Positions 1 to 9,520 of a stretch of DNA of 64,000 nucleotides are shown piece by piece. The notes under the pieces are model-generated. The model searched no databases and had not been told where the DNA came from. It worked only from the letters and a program-made list of their open reading frames with translations. Source of the stretch: Geobacillus thermodenitrificans subsp. thermodenitrificans DSM 465 (GTDB lineage: Bacteria; Bacillota; Bacilli; Bacillales; Anoxybacillaceae); the NCBI RefSeq assembly GCF_000496575.1, contig NZ_AYKT01000006.1:1-64000 (forward strand). The letters are read 5' to 3'. Both the position numbers and the translations under genes were made by a program. The first letter of the stretch is position 1, and the number at the start of each line of letters is the position of its first letter.

Positions 1-60
1 GCTTCGTTTCGTTCAGTTTTCAAGGAACAAGGATAAGGAATTTAACCTCATTGCGACATT
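1..60 (-). other. Leader of a probable rRNA operon running off the left edge
   Basis: Read on the minus strand this stretch ends in TTGTTCCTTGAAAACTGAAC followed by GAAACGAAGC. A CCTTGAAAACTGAAC-type block is typical of precursor sequence just ahead of rRNA genes in bacilli. It lies directly downstream of three tandem strong promoters that point the same way. No mature rRNA is inside the window, so the operon itself is inferred. Confidence 0.6.
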
Positions 61-64
61 TATT

Positions 65-92
65 ATTATAAATCATTCTTTCAAAATGTCAA
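65..92 (-). promoter_or_regulatory. rrn-type promoter, proximal copy
   Basis: Minus-strand TTGACA (87-92) and TATAAT (65-70), both perfect consensus, with a 16-base spacer. It is the closest of three promoters with identical spacing. Confidence 0.75.
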
Positions 93-149
93 CTATCTTT
101 TTATTTTTCTCTTTTCATCACCGCACCTGTTCTGTCGCGGCAATTACTC

Positions 150-177
150 ATTATACTCACCATTTATTATTTGTCAA
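150..177 (-). promoter_or_regulatory. rrn-type promoter, middle copy
   Basis: Minus-strand TTGACA (172-177) and TATAAT (150-155), 16-base spacer, AT-rich upstream sequence. Confidence 0.75.
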
Positions 178-254
178 TAGTTTTTTGTGATCGTTTTGCT
201 TTACGATCATTTCATCAGTGCACCTCGGTTATTAGCCGAGACACTGTTTTTTAT

Positions 255-282
255 TTTATATTATGTTATAACTTTATGTCAA
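255..282 (-). promoter_or_regulatory. rrn-type promoter, distal copy
   Basis: Minus-strand TTGACA (277-282) and TATAAA (255-260), again with a 16-base spacer. Between this and the middle promoter are two short inverted repeats (TGATCGT/ACGATCA at 188-209 and CTCGG/CCGAG at about 225-240). Confidence 0.65.
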
Positions 283-584
283 CTACTTTTTTGATAAAGC
301 AATAACCCGTTTCGTATCCAGAATGGACAGCCAAAGCTGCATACAGAAATCTTCAGCTGGTAAATCGCCCTCCCTGTATGAAGATAAAGGTGGGTACTTT
401 GCAGCTTTTATCTTTCCGTATAGACAGAACATGAAATTCGTTCATAAACCACAATCGCCACTCTTTACATAAGATTGACTCGCGAGTATCTTCTCGATCG
501 CCGTATGCTATAATAAGGAGAGAATTTCGGAAGATCATCAATAGCTGACAACAAGTAACCGTCATAGGGAGGCAGAATATAACG
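283..584. other. Gene-free stretch with a promoter for the 585 gene
   Basis: I see no credible gene here. On the plus strand TATGCTATAAT at 504-514 is an extended -10 (TG at 506-507, TATAAT 509-514) without a good -35. GGGAGG lies about 11 bases before the ATG at 585. An AAAGCTGC/GCAGCTTT inverted repeat (333-340 / 401-408) has a 60-base gap and no obvious role. Confidence 0.5.
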
Positions 585-875
585 ATGGATCAACCGTTTT
601 CTGCATTGCTTGATGCCTATCGCCGTCTTTGGCCGAACCGGTCGCTGACGTCGGAATCGCTCAATGAACAGGAAAGCAAGTCTCTTCTATATGAAATGAT
701 CATTCAAGAGCTGCGCGATGAGTGGACGCATCCGCGCGTACGGCAGACACCCGAAGTGAAATTTTACTATGCCATGAAGCGAGTGTCCTCCGCTGACTTG
801 CCGAATGACATGAAAATCGCACTTATTCAAGCATATTTGACGGCAATGGAACAATTGCAAGCGAATCATACATAA
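585..875 (+). CDS. Small unassigned protein, 96 aa
   Basis: I do not recognise this protein. It begins MDQPFSALLDAYRRLWPNRS, is soluble and mostly helical in character, and has no signal peptide, membrane segment or Cys/His cluster. The start is supported by an AGGGAGG ribosome site and by the extended -10 at 506-514. It stands alone between the divergent rRNA promoters and the Hsp20 gene, 64 bases before the latter. Codon use matches its neighbours, so I take it as a real chromosomal gene, but no function can be inferred. Confidence 0.65.
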   Translation: MDQPFSALLDAYRRLWPNRSLTSESLNEQESKSLLYEMIIQELRDEWTHPRVRQTPEVKFYYAMKRVSSADLPNDMKIALIQAYLTAMEQLQANHT

Positions 876-939
876 ATCAGGAGAATCCGACTCACACTAC
901 TGAACGGAAAAACATTTCATGTCAAGGAGGAAAGCAACT

Positions 940-1383
940 ATGGCGTTAATTCCGTATGATCCGTTCCGCCATTTAGAATCGATCCGTCGCGATATGAACC
1001 GCTTTTTTACAAGTGATTTTCCGTCGCTGTTTGCCCATACGGACGAACATCACTGGATGCCGCGCATGGACATGCATGAAACAGCCAACGAGTACGTCGT
1101 TTCATGCGATTTGCCAGGGCTTGAGCGAAAAGAAGATGTGCATATTGATGTAAACAACAATATGTTGACGATCAGCGGCACCATTCAGCGCCATCATGAT
1201 GTCAAAGAAGAACAAATGCACCGGCGCGAACGCTTTTTCGGCCGCTTCCAACGCTCGATCACGCTGCCAGCTGATGCGGCGACGGAAAACATTCGCGCGA
1301 CATACAAAAACGGTGTGCTCGATATTCACATCCCAAAAACAGCGGCAGGAACGAAAAAGCGCGTCGACATCGAATTTCATTAA
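940..1383 (+). CDS. Small heat shock protein, Hsp20/alpha-crystallin family
   Basis: ATP-independent holdase chaperone of the cytoplasm, 147 aa. A short variable N-terminus (MALIPYDPFRHLESIRRDMN) is followed by the alpha-crystallin domain from about residue 40, with the conserved ending GVLDIHIPK and a C-terminal tail rich in Lys/Arg. I chose the ATG at 940 because AAGGAGG sits at its proper distance; an upstream in-frame ATG at 919 lies before that site and would add only seven residues. No CIRCE operator is visible upstream. A bidirectional hairpin terminator follows. A second, more divergent Hsp20 gene lies at 14751. Confidence 0.93.
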   Translation: MALIPYDPFRHLESIRRDMNRFFTSDFPSLFAHTDEHHWMPRMDMHETANEYVVSCDLPGLERKEDVHIDVNNNMLTISGTIQRHHDVKEEQMHRRERFFGRFQRSITLPADAATENIRATYKNGVLDIHIPKTAAGTKKRVDIEFH

Positions 1384-1385
1384 TG

Positions 1386-2443
<1,058 letters not shown>

Positions 2444-2447
2444 TTAT

Positions 2448-2461
2448 GTTTCATATGAAAC
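2448..2461. promoter_or_regulatory. Palindrome upstream of galR, candidate operator
   Basis: GTTTCATATGAAAC is a perfect 14-bp palindrome in the 56-base galT-galR gap. It has an AT rather than the usual CG centre of LacI-type operators, so assignment to GalR is a guess. Confidence 0.45.
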
Positions 2462-2478
2462 GAGTTTTTTCGCCGCAT

Positions 2479-4011
2479 TTATACAAAGGACGACATGTTT
2501 GCAATTGCATAGCTGAGAAAGCGTCGGAACGCATCCTTCCCTCGCTTGTCCCGTTTAAACACCCCAGCATGCTCTAACACGGTGACAAACCGCTGCCCAA
2601 CTTCATTGCGCAACAACTCGTAAACGTTGTCTTTCGTAGTATACGGATTAGCTGAGAGAATGGATTCATACCAGTCCCAATGTTTAAGCATGGTTTCATC
2701 CCAGTCTTCTTTTTTCGTCCGGTGCACAAGATAATCAGCCAACGTCTCGAGCTCCAAGTCAAGTCGACCCGGCAACACCGCCAATCCCATGACTTCAATC
2801 AAGCCGATATTTTCTTTTTTGATATGATGTAGTTCTTCATGCGGATGAAAAATGCCGTACGGATGTTCCGTGGATGTTCGATTGTTGCGCAACACGATGT
2901 CAAGCTCAAACAAATGACCACGACGCCGAGCAATCGGGGTGATCGTGTTGTGCGGAACATCGCCGCTGTAGGCGATGATGTCAACATCAGGATCACTGTA
3001 CGCCCGCCACGTGTCATACAGGCGTACCGCTGCTTCCAACACTTCCTCTTTCGCTCCTGTTAAGCGGATAACTGACATCGGCCAACGGACAATACCTGCC
3101 GTCAATGACGGAAACGAAGGAATGGAAATGTATTCCTCAATCTCCGCATTTTCCATCGCAAACGTATAGCGTCCGCCTTGAAAATGGTCATGTGTTAAAA
3201 TCGAACCGCCGACAATTGGCAAGTCAGCATTCGAGCCGATAAAATAATGTGGAAACTGTTCTACGAAATCAAGCAACCGTTCAAGCGTTTTCCGATCCAT
3301 TTTCATCGGCACATGCTCGGCATGAAAGACGATACAATGTTCATTGTAATACACGTAAGGGGAATATTGAAAATACCACTGCTCGCCTAATAAAGTGATA
3401 GGGATGACGCGATGGTTGGAGCGGGCAGGATGGCCCCACGTTCCTTCATACCCTTCATTTTCTTTGCACAACACACATTTCGGATACGACGATGATGGCA
3501 TCTCTTTTCGTTTGGCGATTTCTTTCGGGTCTTTTTCCGGTTTCGCCAAGTTAATGGTAATATCCAATTCGCCGTACATGGTTGATACTTTCCATTGCCG
3601 GTTTTGGGCAATGCGCGCTGTTTGGATGTAATTGGACGCCTGGCTGAGCGAATAAAACCAGTCGGTCGCCTCTTGCGGATCGCGGTGATACCGCTCGTAA
3701 AAGGTGCGAATCACTTCTGACGGTCGCGGCATGACGCAGTCCATCAGTTTCGCATCCCATATATCACGCTCGGTCATCGTATTCGTTTCCAACAATCCTT
3801 GTTCATACGCCCAATCGATGATGGCGTTCAACACCCGATCGGGAGAGGCCAAAGGAATGTCTTTGGCCTCGGCGGGCTGCCATTCCGTGAGCTTCAGTGT
3901 CGCAAGCAGGCGGTTGCGCGCGTACACCACATCTTCCGGCGCTAACAGACCACGATGTTGAGCATAATGAATCAGTTGTTCAATCGCCGCAAAGATCGTT
4001 TCCATTGTCAT
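2479..4011 (-). CDS. galT: UDP-glucose--hexose-1-phosphate uridylyltransferase
   Basis: Second Leloir enzyme: exchanges UMP between UDP-glucose and galactose-1-phosphate. The 510-residue protein is of the long Bacillus-type (class II) GalT, much longer than the 340-residue E. coli form. The central region holds [12 protein letters not shown] and the [11 protein letters not shown] segment typical of this class. The ATG at 4011 overlaps the galE stop by four bases (ATGA); a second in-frame ATG at 4005 is equally usable. Translational coupling with galE is expected. Confidence 0.93.
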   Translation of the reverse strand: MTMETIFAAIEQLIHYAQHRGLLAPEDVVYARNRLLATLKLTEWQPAEAKDIPLASPDRVLNAIIDWAYEQGLLETNTMTERDIWDAKLMDCVMPRPSEVIRTFYERYHRDPQEATDWFYSLSQASNYIQTARIAQNRQWKVSTMYGELDITINLAKPEKDPKEIAKRKEMPSSSYPKCVLCKENEGYEGTWGHPARSNHRVIPITLLGEQWYFQYSPYVYYNEHCIVFHAEHVPMKMDRKTLERLLDFVEQFPHYFIGSNADLPIVGGSILTHDHFQGGRYTFAMENAEIEEYISIPSFPSLTAGIVRWPMSVIRLTGAKEEVLEAAVRLYDTWRAYSDPDVDIIAYSGDVPHNTITPIARRRGHLFELDIVLRNNRTSTEHPYGIFHPHEELHHIKKENIGLIEVMGLAVLPGRLDLELETLADYLVHRTKKEDWDETMLKHWDWYESILSANPYTTKDNVYELLRNEVGQRFVTVLEHAGVFKRDKRGKDAFRRFLSYAIANMSSFV

Positions 4012-5000
4012 ACACCCCGATAACCGTTTGGCCGTGCTTGATGCCATTCCCATGCCGAAGCGACGATATCTGTAATGAACGGGTAGTTTGGCTCCCAGCC
4101 GAGTTCGCGCTTCGCTTTGTCGGACGAGGCGACGAGTTTCGCCGGGTCGCCTGGCCGCCGTGCCATGACACGAGCCGGAATCGGATGCCCGGTCACTTGC
4201 CGCGCCGCTTCAATCACTTCTTTAACGCTAAACCCGTTGCCGTTGCCTAAATTGTATACATCACTATCCGCCCCGTTTCGCAGTTTGTTAAGCGCCAAAA
4301 CGTGGGCATCAACAAGATCGAGCACATGAATGTAATCACGAATGCACGTACCGTCCGGCGTATCATAGTCATCGCCGAAAATGAAAATTTCCTCGCGCTG
4401 GCCGAGCGGCACTTTTAAAATCAACGGAATCAGATGCGTCTCCGGATTGTGATCTTCGCCGATCGTCGTGCCATACGCCCCAGCGACATTGAAATAGCGG
4501 AGCGAAATCGAGCGGATACCGTAGGCGCGATCTGCCCATTTCATCATTTTTTCCATCGCCAGCTTCGTTTCTCCATATGCGTTCGTTGGCTCTGTCGGAT
4601 CAGTTTCGACGATCGGGATTTGTTTCGGTTCCCCATACACCGCTGCGGTTGAAGAAAAAACAATTTGTCTAACATCAAATTCCTTCATCACTTCAAGCAA
4701 CACTTGTGTGCCGTACACATTGTTGTCGTAATATTTCAGCGGCTCTTCCATGCTTTCACCAACCAATGAGTTGGCCGCAAAATGGATCACCGCCTCAATA
4801 TCATACTGCTGAAACACCGTGCGCAAAAAGTCGCGGTCGCGAATATCCCCTTGGCAAAACCGCGCATCCGGATGCACCGCTTCTCTGTGCCCGGTCTGCA
4901 AGTTATCAACAACAATGACCTCTTCCCCTTTTTCGAGCAGACGGTACACCGCATGACTGCCGATATACCCTGCCCCGCCACAAATCAAAATCATCGGCAC
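4008..5000 (-). CDS. galE: UDP-glucose 4-epimerase
   Basis: Interconverts UDP-galactose and UDP-glucose; cytoplasmic, NAD-dependent. 330 residues, the normal length. The extended SDR features are clear: [11 protein letters not shown] near residue 8 for NAD binding and YGETK (Tyr/Lys catalytic pair) in the middle, with the Ser/Thr of SSTAAVYG before it. It overlaps the end of galK by 10 bases and galT by four, so galK-galE-galT are one translationally coupled transcript. Confidence 0.96.
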   Translation of the reverse strand: MPMILICGGAGYIGSHAVYRLLEKGEEVIVVDNLQTGHREAVHPDARFCQGDIRDRDFLRTVFQQYDIEAVIHFAANSLVGESMEEPLKYYDNNVYGTQVLLEVMKEFDVRQIVFSSTAAVYGEPKQIPIVETDPTEPTNAYGETKLAMEKMMKWADRAYGIRSISLRYFNVAGAYGTTIGEDHNPETHLIPLILKVPLGQREEIFIFGDDYDTPDGTCIRDYIHVLDLVDAHVLALNKLRNGADSDVYNLGNGNGFSVKEVIEAARQVTGHPIPARVMARRPGDPAKLVASSDKAKRELGWEPNYPFITDIVASAWEWHQARPNGYRGV

Positions 5001-6175
5001 ATCTCCTCCATTTCTATCAGTTCACGCGCCCCATTGCCAACGTCAACGACATAAAAGCTCGCTTCATAGCCGATTTTTTCGGCATATGTCCTTCCAACTT
5101 GTTTAACGAAATCTTGAATAGATGCTTTTTTCACCACGTTCACCGTGCAGCCACCAAACCCGGCGCCGGTCATGCGCGCCCCAATCGTTCCTTCGTGCGC
5201 CCACGCCGCTTCAACGAGCGTATCGAGCTCAATGCCCGTCACTTCATAGTCGTCACGCAGTGACATATGCGACTGCTTCATCAGCTCGCCAAAACGAACG
5301 AGATCTCCTTGCTCAAGCGCTGTGGCCGCCTCGAGCGTACGCTCGTTTTCCGTCACCGCATGGCGGGCCCGCTTTTGCTCAAGCGGGGAAAGAAGGTGAG
5401 CATATTGAGTCAGCTCTGTGCTTGTCAGTTCACCAAGCGAGGCGATGTTCCGCACCGTTTGCAGTTTCGCGAGCGCCGTTTCGCACGTCGTCCGCCGCTC
5501 ATTGTACGCTGAATCCGCCAAGCCCCGTTTTTTGTTCGTGTTCGCAATAACAATGAAATAGTCGTCGAGCGCAAGCGGCAAATAGCGATACTCAAGCGTT
5601 TGGCAGTTTAATAAGATCGCCGAGTTTTGTTTCCCCATGCCGACGGCAAACTGGTCCATAATGCCACAATTGACGCCAACATATTTGTTTTCTACGTTCT
5701 GGCTCATTTTCACAAGTTCCAACTGGTCGAGCTGCCGCTCAAACAAGTTGTTTAAGGCGACGGCCGTCACAAGCTCAATCGACGCCGATGACGATAATCC
5801 CGCGCCGTTTGGAATCGTGCCGTAATACAAAATGTCTAATCCGGTCTCTAGCGGGCCGAGCGCTTGAAAGGCAGCGATGATCCCTTTCGGGTAGTTCGCC
5901 CAGCTATGCTCTCTCCGATATGACAAATCATCATACGGCACAGTAATGACGCCAGTTTCTGGGAAGTTTTTTGAATACAGCCGCACGAGCGGCACTTTCG
6001 TTTGTCGCACAAGCGCATATGTGCCAATCGTAAGCGCACACGGCAACACGTGCCCGCCGTTATAATCAGTATGCTCGCCAATCAAATTGACGCGGCCAGG
6101 GGCGAAAAACATGCGGATGTCTTCTCCTAGCCCGCCGAAAAGCTTGGTAAATTGTTGTTTTAACGTGGAGATCAT
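4991..6175 (-). CDS. galK: Galactokinase
   Basis: ATP-dependent phosphorylation of galactose at C1, first step of the Leloir pathway. 394 residues, GHMP kinase family: [15 protein letters not shown] (galactose-binding signature) near residue 28, the ATP-binding [11 protein letters not shown] near residue 120 and a C-terminal GAGFGGCT motif. AAGGAGG lies just before the start. It is the first gene of galK-galE-galT-galR and has its own well-formed promoter at 6225-6253. Confidence 0.96.
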   Translation of the reverse strand: MISTLKQQFTKLFGGLGEDIRMFFAPGRVNLIGEHTDYNGGHVLPCALTIGTYALVRQTKVPLVRLYSKNFPETGVITVPYDDLSYRREHSWANYPKGIIAAFQALGPLETGLDILYYGTIPNGAGLSSSASIELVTAVALNNLFERQLDQLELVKMSQNVENKYVGVNCGIMDQFAVGMGKQNSAILLNCQTLEYRYLPLALDDYFIVIANTNKKRGLADSAYNERRTTCETALAKLQTVRNIASLGELTSTELTQYAHLLSPLEQKRARHAVTENERTLEAATALEQGDLVRFGELMKQSHMSLRDDYEVTGIELDTLVEAAWAHEGTIGARMTGAGFGGCTVNVVKKASIQDFVKQVGRTYAEKIGYEASFYVVDVGNGARELIEMEEMCR

Positions 6176-6218
6176 GGAAGGGCCTCCTTAAAAAACAAAT
6201 TGAGTTATTCTTTCTTTT

Positions 6219-6253
6219 GTAAATATTTTAGTAAATATTTTATTTAAAATCAA
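6219..6253 (-). promoter_or_regulatory. galK promoter with tandem direct repeat
   Basis: Minus-strand TTGATT (6248-6253), 17-base spacer and TAAAAT (6225-6230). The -10 region lies in a perfect tandem repeat of 12 bases, GTAAATATTTTA on the plus strand (6219-6230 and 6231-6242), which could be a protein-binding site. Confidence 0.65.
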
Positions 6254-6272
6254 TTGTGAAACACGATCTTTT

Positions 6273-6286
6273 TTTATACGTATAAA
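6273..6286. promoter_or_regulatory. Palindrome with CG centre, candidate GalR operator
   Basis: TTTATACGTATAAA is a perfect 14-bp palindrome with the central CG usual for LacI-family operators. It lies between galK and the divergent EcsC-family gene, about 20 bases upstream of the galK -35. Confidence 0.5.
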
Positions 6287-6333
6287 CATTCGAGTATTTA
6301 TTCACCTTATTTATTAAAAGGAGGCGGAACGGA

Positions 6334-7116
6334 ATGGAAGCTCGACAAACGCTGAAACAAGAACTTGACGCCATCACTGCTTGGGAACGTTCCCAAAAAG
6401 ACCTTTGGTTTTGGGAAAAGCTCGGCCGCTTGCCGTTTCAAGTGCTCGACAAGCTGACGCCAAAAATTGTTCATCGAAAGCTCGGGCAATTGCTCGACGA
6501 ATTAGGAAGCTATATTCAAAACGGCGGGAAATACTTAGTGAAGAAAGAGAACATATTGGAACGTCTTGGTGTCACGTCGCTCGAGGAAGTGCCGTATTTG
6601 CCGCTTGAGACCATGGATCGCGTGTGCGATGAGTTGATCGCGGCGCGCGTGACGTTCGCACAGCTGCAAGGAGCAGCGACTGGGGTTGGCGGGGCGTTGA
6701 CGCTGGCGGTAGACATCCCTTCTTTGCTTGGGCTCGCGTTGAAAACACTGCAAGAGATCGCCATCGTATACGGATACGACCCAAACGAAAAACAAGAGCG
6801 CGTGTTTGTTGTCAAATGCTTGCAGTTTGCCGCGGCGGACATCGTCGGAAAAAAAGCGATTTTAGACGAAATTTCTTCATTTTCCAGTCAGCGTGAGCAT
6901 GTCTTTTCCGAGCTGCAAGGCTGGCGGGAAGTGATGATGACGTTCCGCGACCAATACGGATGGAAAAAGCTGTTCCAAGCTGTGCCAATCATCGGCGTCA
7001 TCTTCGGTTCGCTGTTTAACAAATCGTTTATGGAAGACATCGCTGAAACTGGGAAGATGCTTTATCGAAAGCGCCGCATCATCGAGAAGCTCAAACAATT
7101 TGAACCCGATGTCTAA
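6334..7116 (+). CDS. EcsC-family protein
   Basis: 260-residue member of the EcsC protein family, whose biochemical role is not settled. The N-terminal half is charged and helical; the middle has a Gly/Ala-rich helical segment (GAATGVGGALTLAVDIPSLL, about residues 110-130) that could touch the membrane, followed by the conserved block IAIVYGYDP. AAAGGAGG precedes the ATG. It is divergent from galK and convergent with agaN, sitting between two galactose genes on the other strand, so it is probably not part of the sugar pathway. Confidence 0.8.
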   Translation: MEARQTLKQELDAITAWERSQKDLWFWEKLGRLPFQVLDKLTPKIVHRKLGQLLDELGSYIQNGGKYLVKKENILERLGVTSLEEVPYLPLETMDRVCDELIAARVTFAQLQGAATGVGGALTLAVDIPSLLGLALKTLQEIAIVYGYDPNEKQERVFVVKCLQFAAADIVGKKAILDEISSFSSQREHVFSELQGWREVMMTFRDQYGWKKLFQAVPIIGVIFGSLFNKSFMEDIAETGKMLYRKRRIIEKLKQFEPDV

Positions 7117-7131
7117 ACGACAACGGGTTCG
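7102..7131 (+). terminator. Weak hairpin at the end of the EcsC-family gene
   Basis: GAACCCG and CGGGTTC form an inverted repeat around the stop codon, with a 14-15 base loop and a poor T-tract. It may end the EcsC transcript. Confidence 0.35.
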
Positions 7132-7173
7132 ATTCGTTTAGGTTGGTGCATAGGCTCCAGCGAGAACATCTCT

Positions 7174-9363
7174 TCATCGTTGAACAGCTTTCAATCGCCA
7201 CATCATGCTAATGAAATCACCCAAACGGTACGGCAAGGCTACTCCGGCATACATCAGCTCGTCGCCCCCGTAAACACCCAGCCCCTCAACTTCATAGTCT
7301 TGATTCGGGTCAAGCCCCTTAAGGCGCAAGTATGACAGCGGGGCGTTCGCTTCGGCCAAAACACGGAAGTAGGCGACAAGCGCCTCCGAGCGGTCGGCAG
7401 AGACGAACATCCATGCGGCTTCGTTGCCCGCAAACGGGCTTAACAGCCGATAAAACGTGCCGAACTGGACAAGATGACGCACGTCTTTGTAAAATGCCAC
7501 CTGTTCTTTAATGGTTTCCTTTTCTTTTTCCGTCAACTTCGTAATATCAAGCTCATAGCCGAAGTTGCCCGACATCGCGACATGGCCGCGCGTCTTGAGC
7601 GGCGTCATCCGCTTGACCTGGTGGTTCGGTACAGCCGAGACGTGCGCCCCCATGGCACTGATCGGGTAAACGAGGCTCGTGCCGTATTGAATTTTCAGAC
7701 GTGAGATGGCATCCGTATTGTCGCTCGTCCACGTTTGTGGCATATAGTAAAGAATCCCCGGGTCAAACCGTCCTCCCCCTCCCGAACAGCTTTCAAACAA
7801 AATGTACGGAAAGCGCGAAGTAATCTCGTCCATGACGCGATATAGCCCCAGTATATAGCGATGCGCCGTTTCGCGTTGGCGCTCAGGCGGCAAGGCAGCC
7901 GAGCCGATTTCCGTCATATGCCGATTCATGTCCCACTTTACGTACGCAATCGGAGCGCTCGCAAGCACATTCGAGATGGTTTCAATGATATAATCACATA
8001 CGTCTTGGCGGGAGTAATCGAGCACAAGTTGATTCCGCCCTTCAGAGCGCGGACGGTTCGGCACATGGAGGACCCAGTCCGGATGTTTGCGGTACAGCTC
8101 ACTGTTGGGTGACACCATTTCCGGCTCAATCCATAAGCCGAACTGCAACCCAAGCTCGTTGACTTGTTTCGCTAGTCCGTCTAAACCGTGCGGGAGTTTG
8201 CGCCGATTGACCACCCAATCACCGAGGGAACGACGGTCATCATCGCGCTCACCGAACCAACCATCATCGAGCACAAACAGCTCGATGCCCAATTCCGCCG
8301 CCGTTTTCGCAATGTTGACAAGTTTCTCTTCGTTAAAATGAAAGTACGTCGCTTCCCAGTTGTTGATTAAAATCGGGCGGACGCGGTCGCGGAACGTGCC
8401 GCGAGCTAGGCGGGTGCGATATAGTTCATGGTACGTCTGCGACATCCCATTTAACCCTTGATCAGAGTAGACCATAACGACTTCCGGTGTTTGGAACGAT
8501 TCGCCCGGTTCCAATAGCCACGTAAAATCAAACGGGTTGATCCCCATAGAGACGCGGGTCGTTTGAAACTGATCGACTTCGATTTGAGCAAGGAAATGAC
8601 CGCTGTACACAAGGCTAAACCCGTACACCTCACCTTGGTGCTCATCAGTGTTTTTTCGCACGAGGGCAATGAACGGGTTTTGCTGGTGGCTGCTCGCACC
8701 GCGGCGGCTTTCAGCCGCTTGCACCCCGGTGAGAAGCGGACACCGCTCCACCCAACGCTCGCGCGCCCATGCCCCCGGAAGATGAATCCAGTCGTAATCG
8801 GCATCCGGAAAATCAATGCTCATGCTCAACGCCCGCAACAGTTTTAATCGCTCATTGCCGTTGTTTTCAAAACGGACCGCCCGCGTGATGACATTCCACT
8901 TTTCGTAAACGGTATACTGCAACGTCACTCGGAGGCCAATGAGTCCATCTTCAAGGACAATTTCCAATGTTTCTGCCTCGTGTTCGTGTTCAACATATGT
9001 CGCCGGCAGTCCGTTAAGTCTAGGCTTCCCCTTGTAAATATGATGCGTCTTATAGCGCAAATCGGTCACCGTCGAACCATTCTCAAGCTGTACTTGATAC
9101 GCCGGAGCGCGAAAATCGCTGTTACCGTAGGCCGGGTATTCTTGCGGCAGCGTATCGAGCGAAAACGTGCGATCGGATGGGACGGGGTTGGCGGAAAAGG
9201 CACGGTTTAGCCGTGGAAATCCCCGCGCAGCCTGGCAATCCCGCACCGCTTTCCCCCAATACACGTGCGCCAAATAGCCGGAGTGGAAAAGGCGCATGAT
9301 ATAGCTTGTTTTGTCCGCTCGCAAATGAAACTGCTTCGTTTGCGGATTGTAGGTAATCGCCAT
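7174..9363 (-). CDS. agaN: Alpha-galactosidase, glycoside hydrolase family 36
   Basis: Cytoplasmic enzyme releasing galactose from melibiose, raffinose and related alpha-galactosides. 729 residues, the same length as the known Geobacillus AgaN/AgaA/AgaB enzymes. An N-terminal beta-supersandwich is followed by the catalytic (beta/alpha)8 barrel from about residue 325. Asp478 in YVKWDMNR is the nucleophile and Asp548 in TWTSDN the acid/base; both align by number with AgaA. Residue 355 is Ala, the variant I recall as favouring raffinose-type sugars in AgaA. No signal peptide. It supplies galactose to galKET but has its own promoter with an inverted repeat in the spacer. Confidence 0.95.
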   Translation of the reverse strand: MAITYNPQTKQFHLRADKTSYIMRLFHSGYLAHVYWGKAVRDCQAARGFPRLNRAFSANPVPSDRTFSLDTLPQEYPAYGNSDFRAPAYQVQLENGSTVTDLRYKTHHIYKGKPRLNGLPATYVEHEHEAETLEIVLEDGLIGLRVTLQYTVYEKWNVITRAVRFENNGNERLKLLRALSMSIDFPDADYDWIHLPGAWARERWVERCPLLTGVQAAESRRGASSHQQNPFIALVRKNTDEHQGEVYGFSLVYSGHFLAQIEVDQFQTTRVSMGINPFDFTWLLEPGESFQTPEVVMVYSDQGLNGMSQTYHELYRTRLARGTFRDRVRPILINNWEATYFHFNEEKLVNIAKTAAELGIELFVLDDGWFGERDDDRRSLGDWVVNRRKLPHGLDGLAKQVNELGLQFGLWIEPEMVSPNSELYRKHPDWVLHVPNRPRSEGRNQLVLDYSRQDVCDYIIETISNVLASAPIAYVKWDMNRHMTEIGSAALPPERQRETAHRYILGLYRVMDEITSRFPYILFESCSGGGGRFDPGILYYMPQTWTSDNTDAISRLKIQYGTSLVYPISAMGAHVSAVPNHQVKRMTPLKTRGHVAMSGNFGYELDITKLTEKEKETIKEQVAFYKDVRHLVQFGTFYRLLSPFAGNEAAWMFVSADRSEALVAYFRVLAEANAPLSYLRLKGLDPNQDYEVEGLGVYGGDELMYAGVALPYRLGDFISMMWRLKAVQR

Positions 9364-9391
9364 CCTCTTCCCCCGCTTTCATCTTTTCTTT

Positions 9392-9420
9392 ATTTTACGT
9401 AAACTTTACGTGAAAATCTA
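9392..9420 (-). promoter_or_regulatory. agaN promoter with inverted repeat in the spacer
   Basis: Minus-strand TAGATT (9415-9420), 17-base spacer, TAAAAT (9392-9397). The inverted repeat ACGTAAA-G-TTTACGT (9397-9411) fills most of the spacer, where a bound repressor would block RNA polymerase. GalR or another LacI-family protein is the likely ligand (inference). Confidence 0.55.
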
Positions 9421-9520
9421 GCAAAAAAGTACCCGTATTCGAGCCTGATAGGTGCTATGGATCCTCTTTATCGAGCATCTGTCCCCACTAAAATTCTTCT
9501 ATTTGTTTACGATCCTCCGG

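Noticed and set aside
353-565. Minus-strand frame of 70 residues upstream of the 585 gene
   Set aside because: No ribosome site and odd composition; it runs through the promoter region of the plus-strand gene.
6334-7116. Considered horizontal insertion of the EcsC-family gene into the galactose cluster
   Set aside because: Codon use and base composition look like the neighbours and no flanking repeats or element ends are visible.
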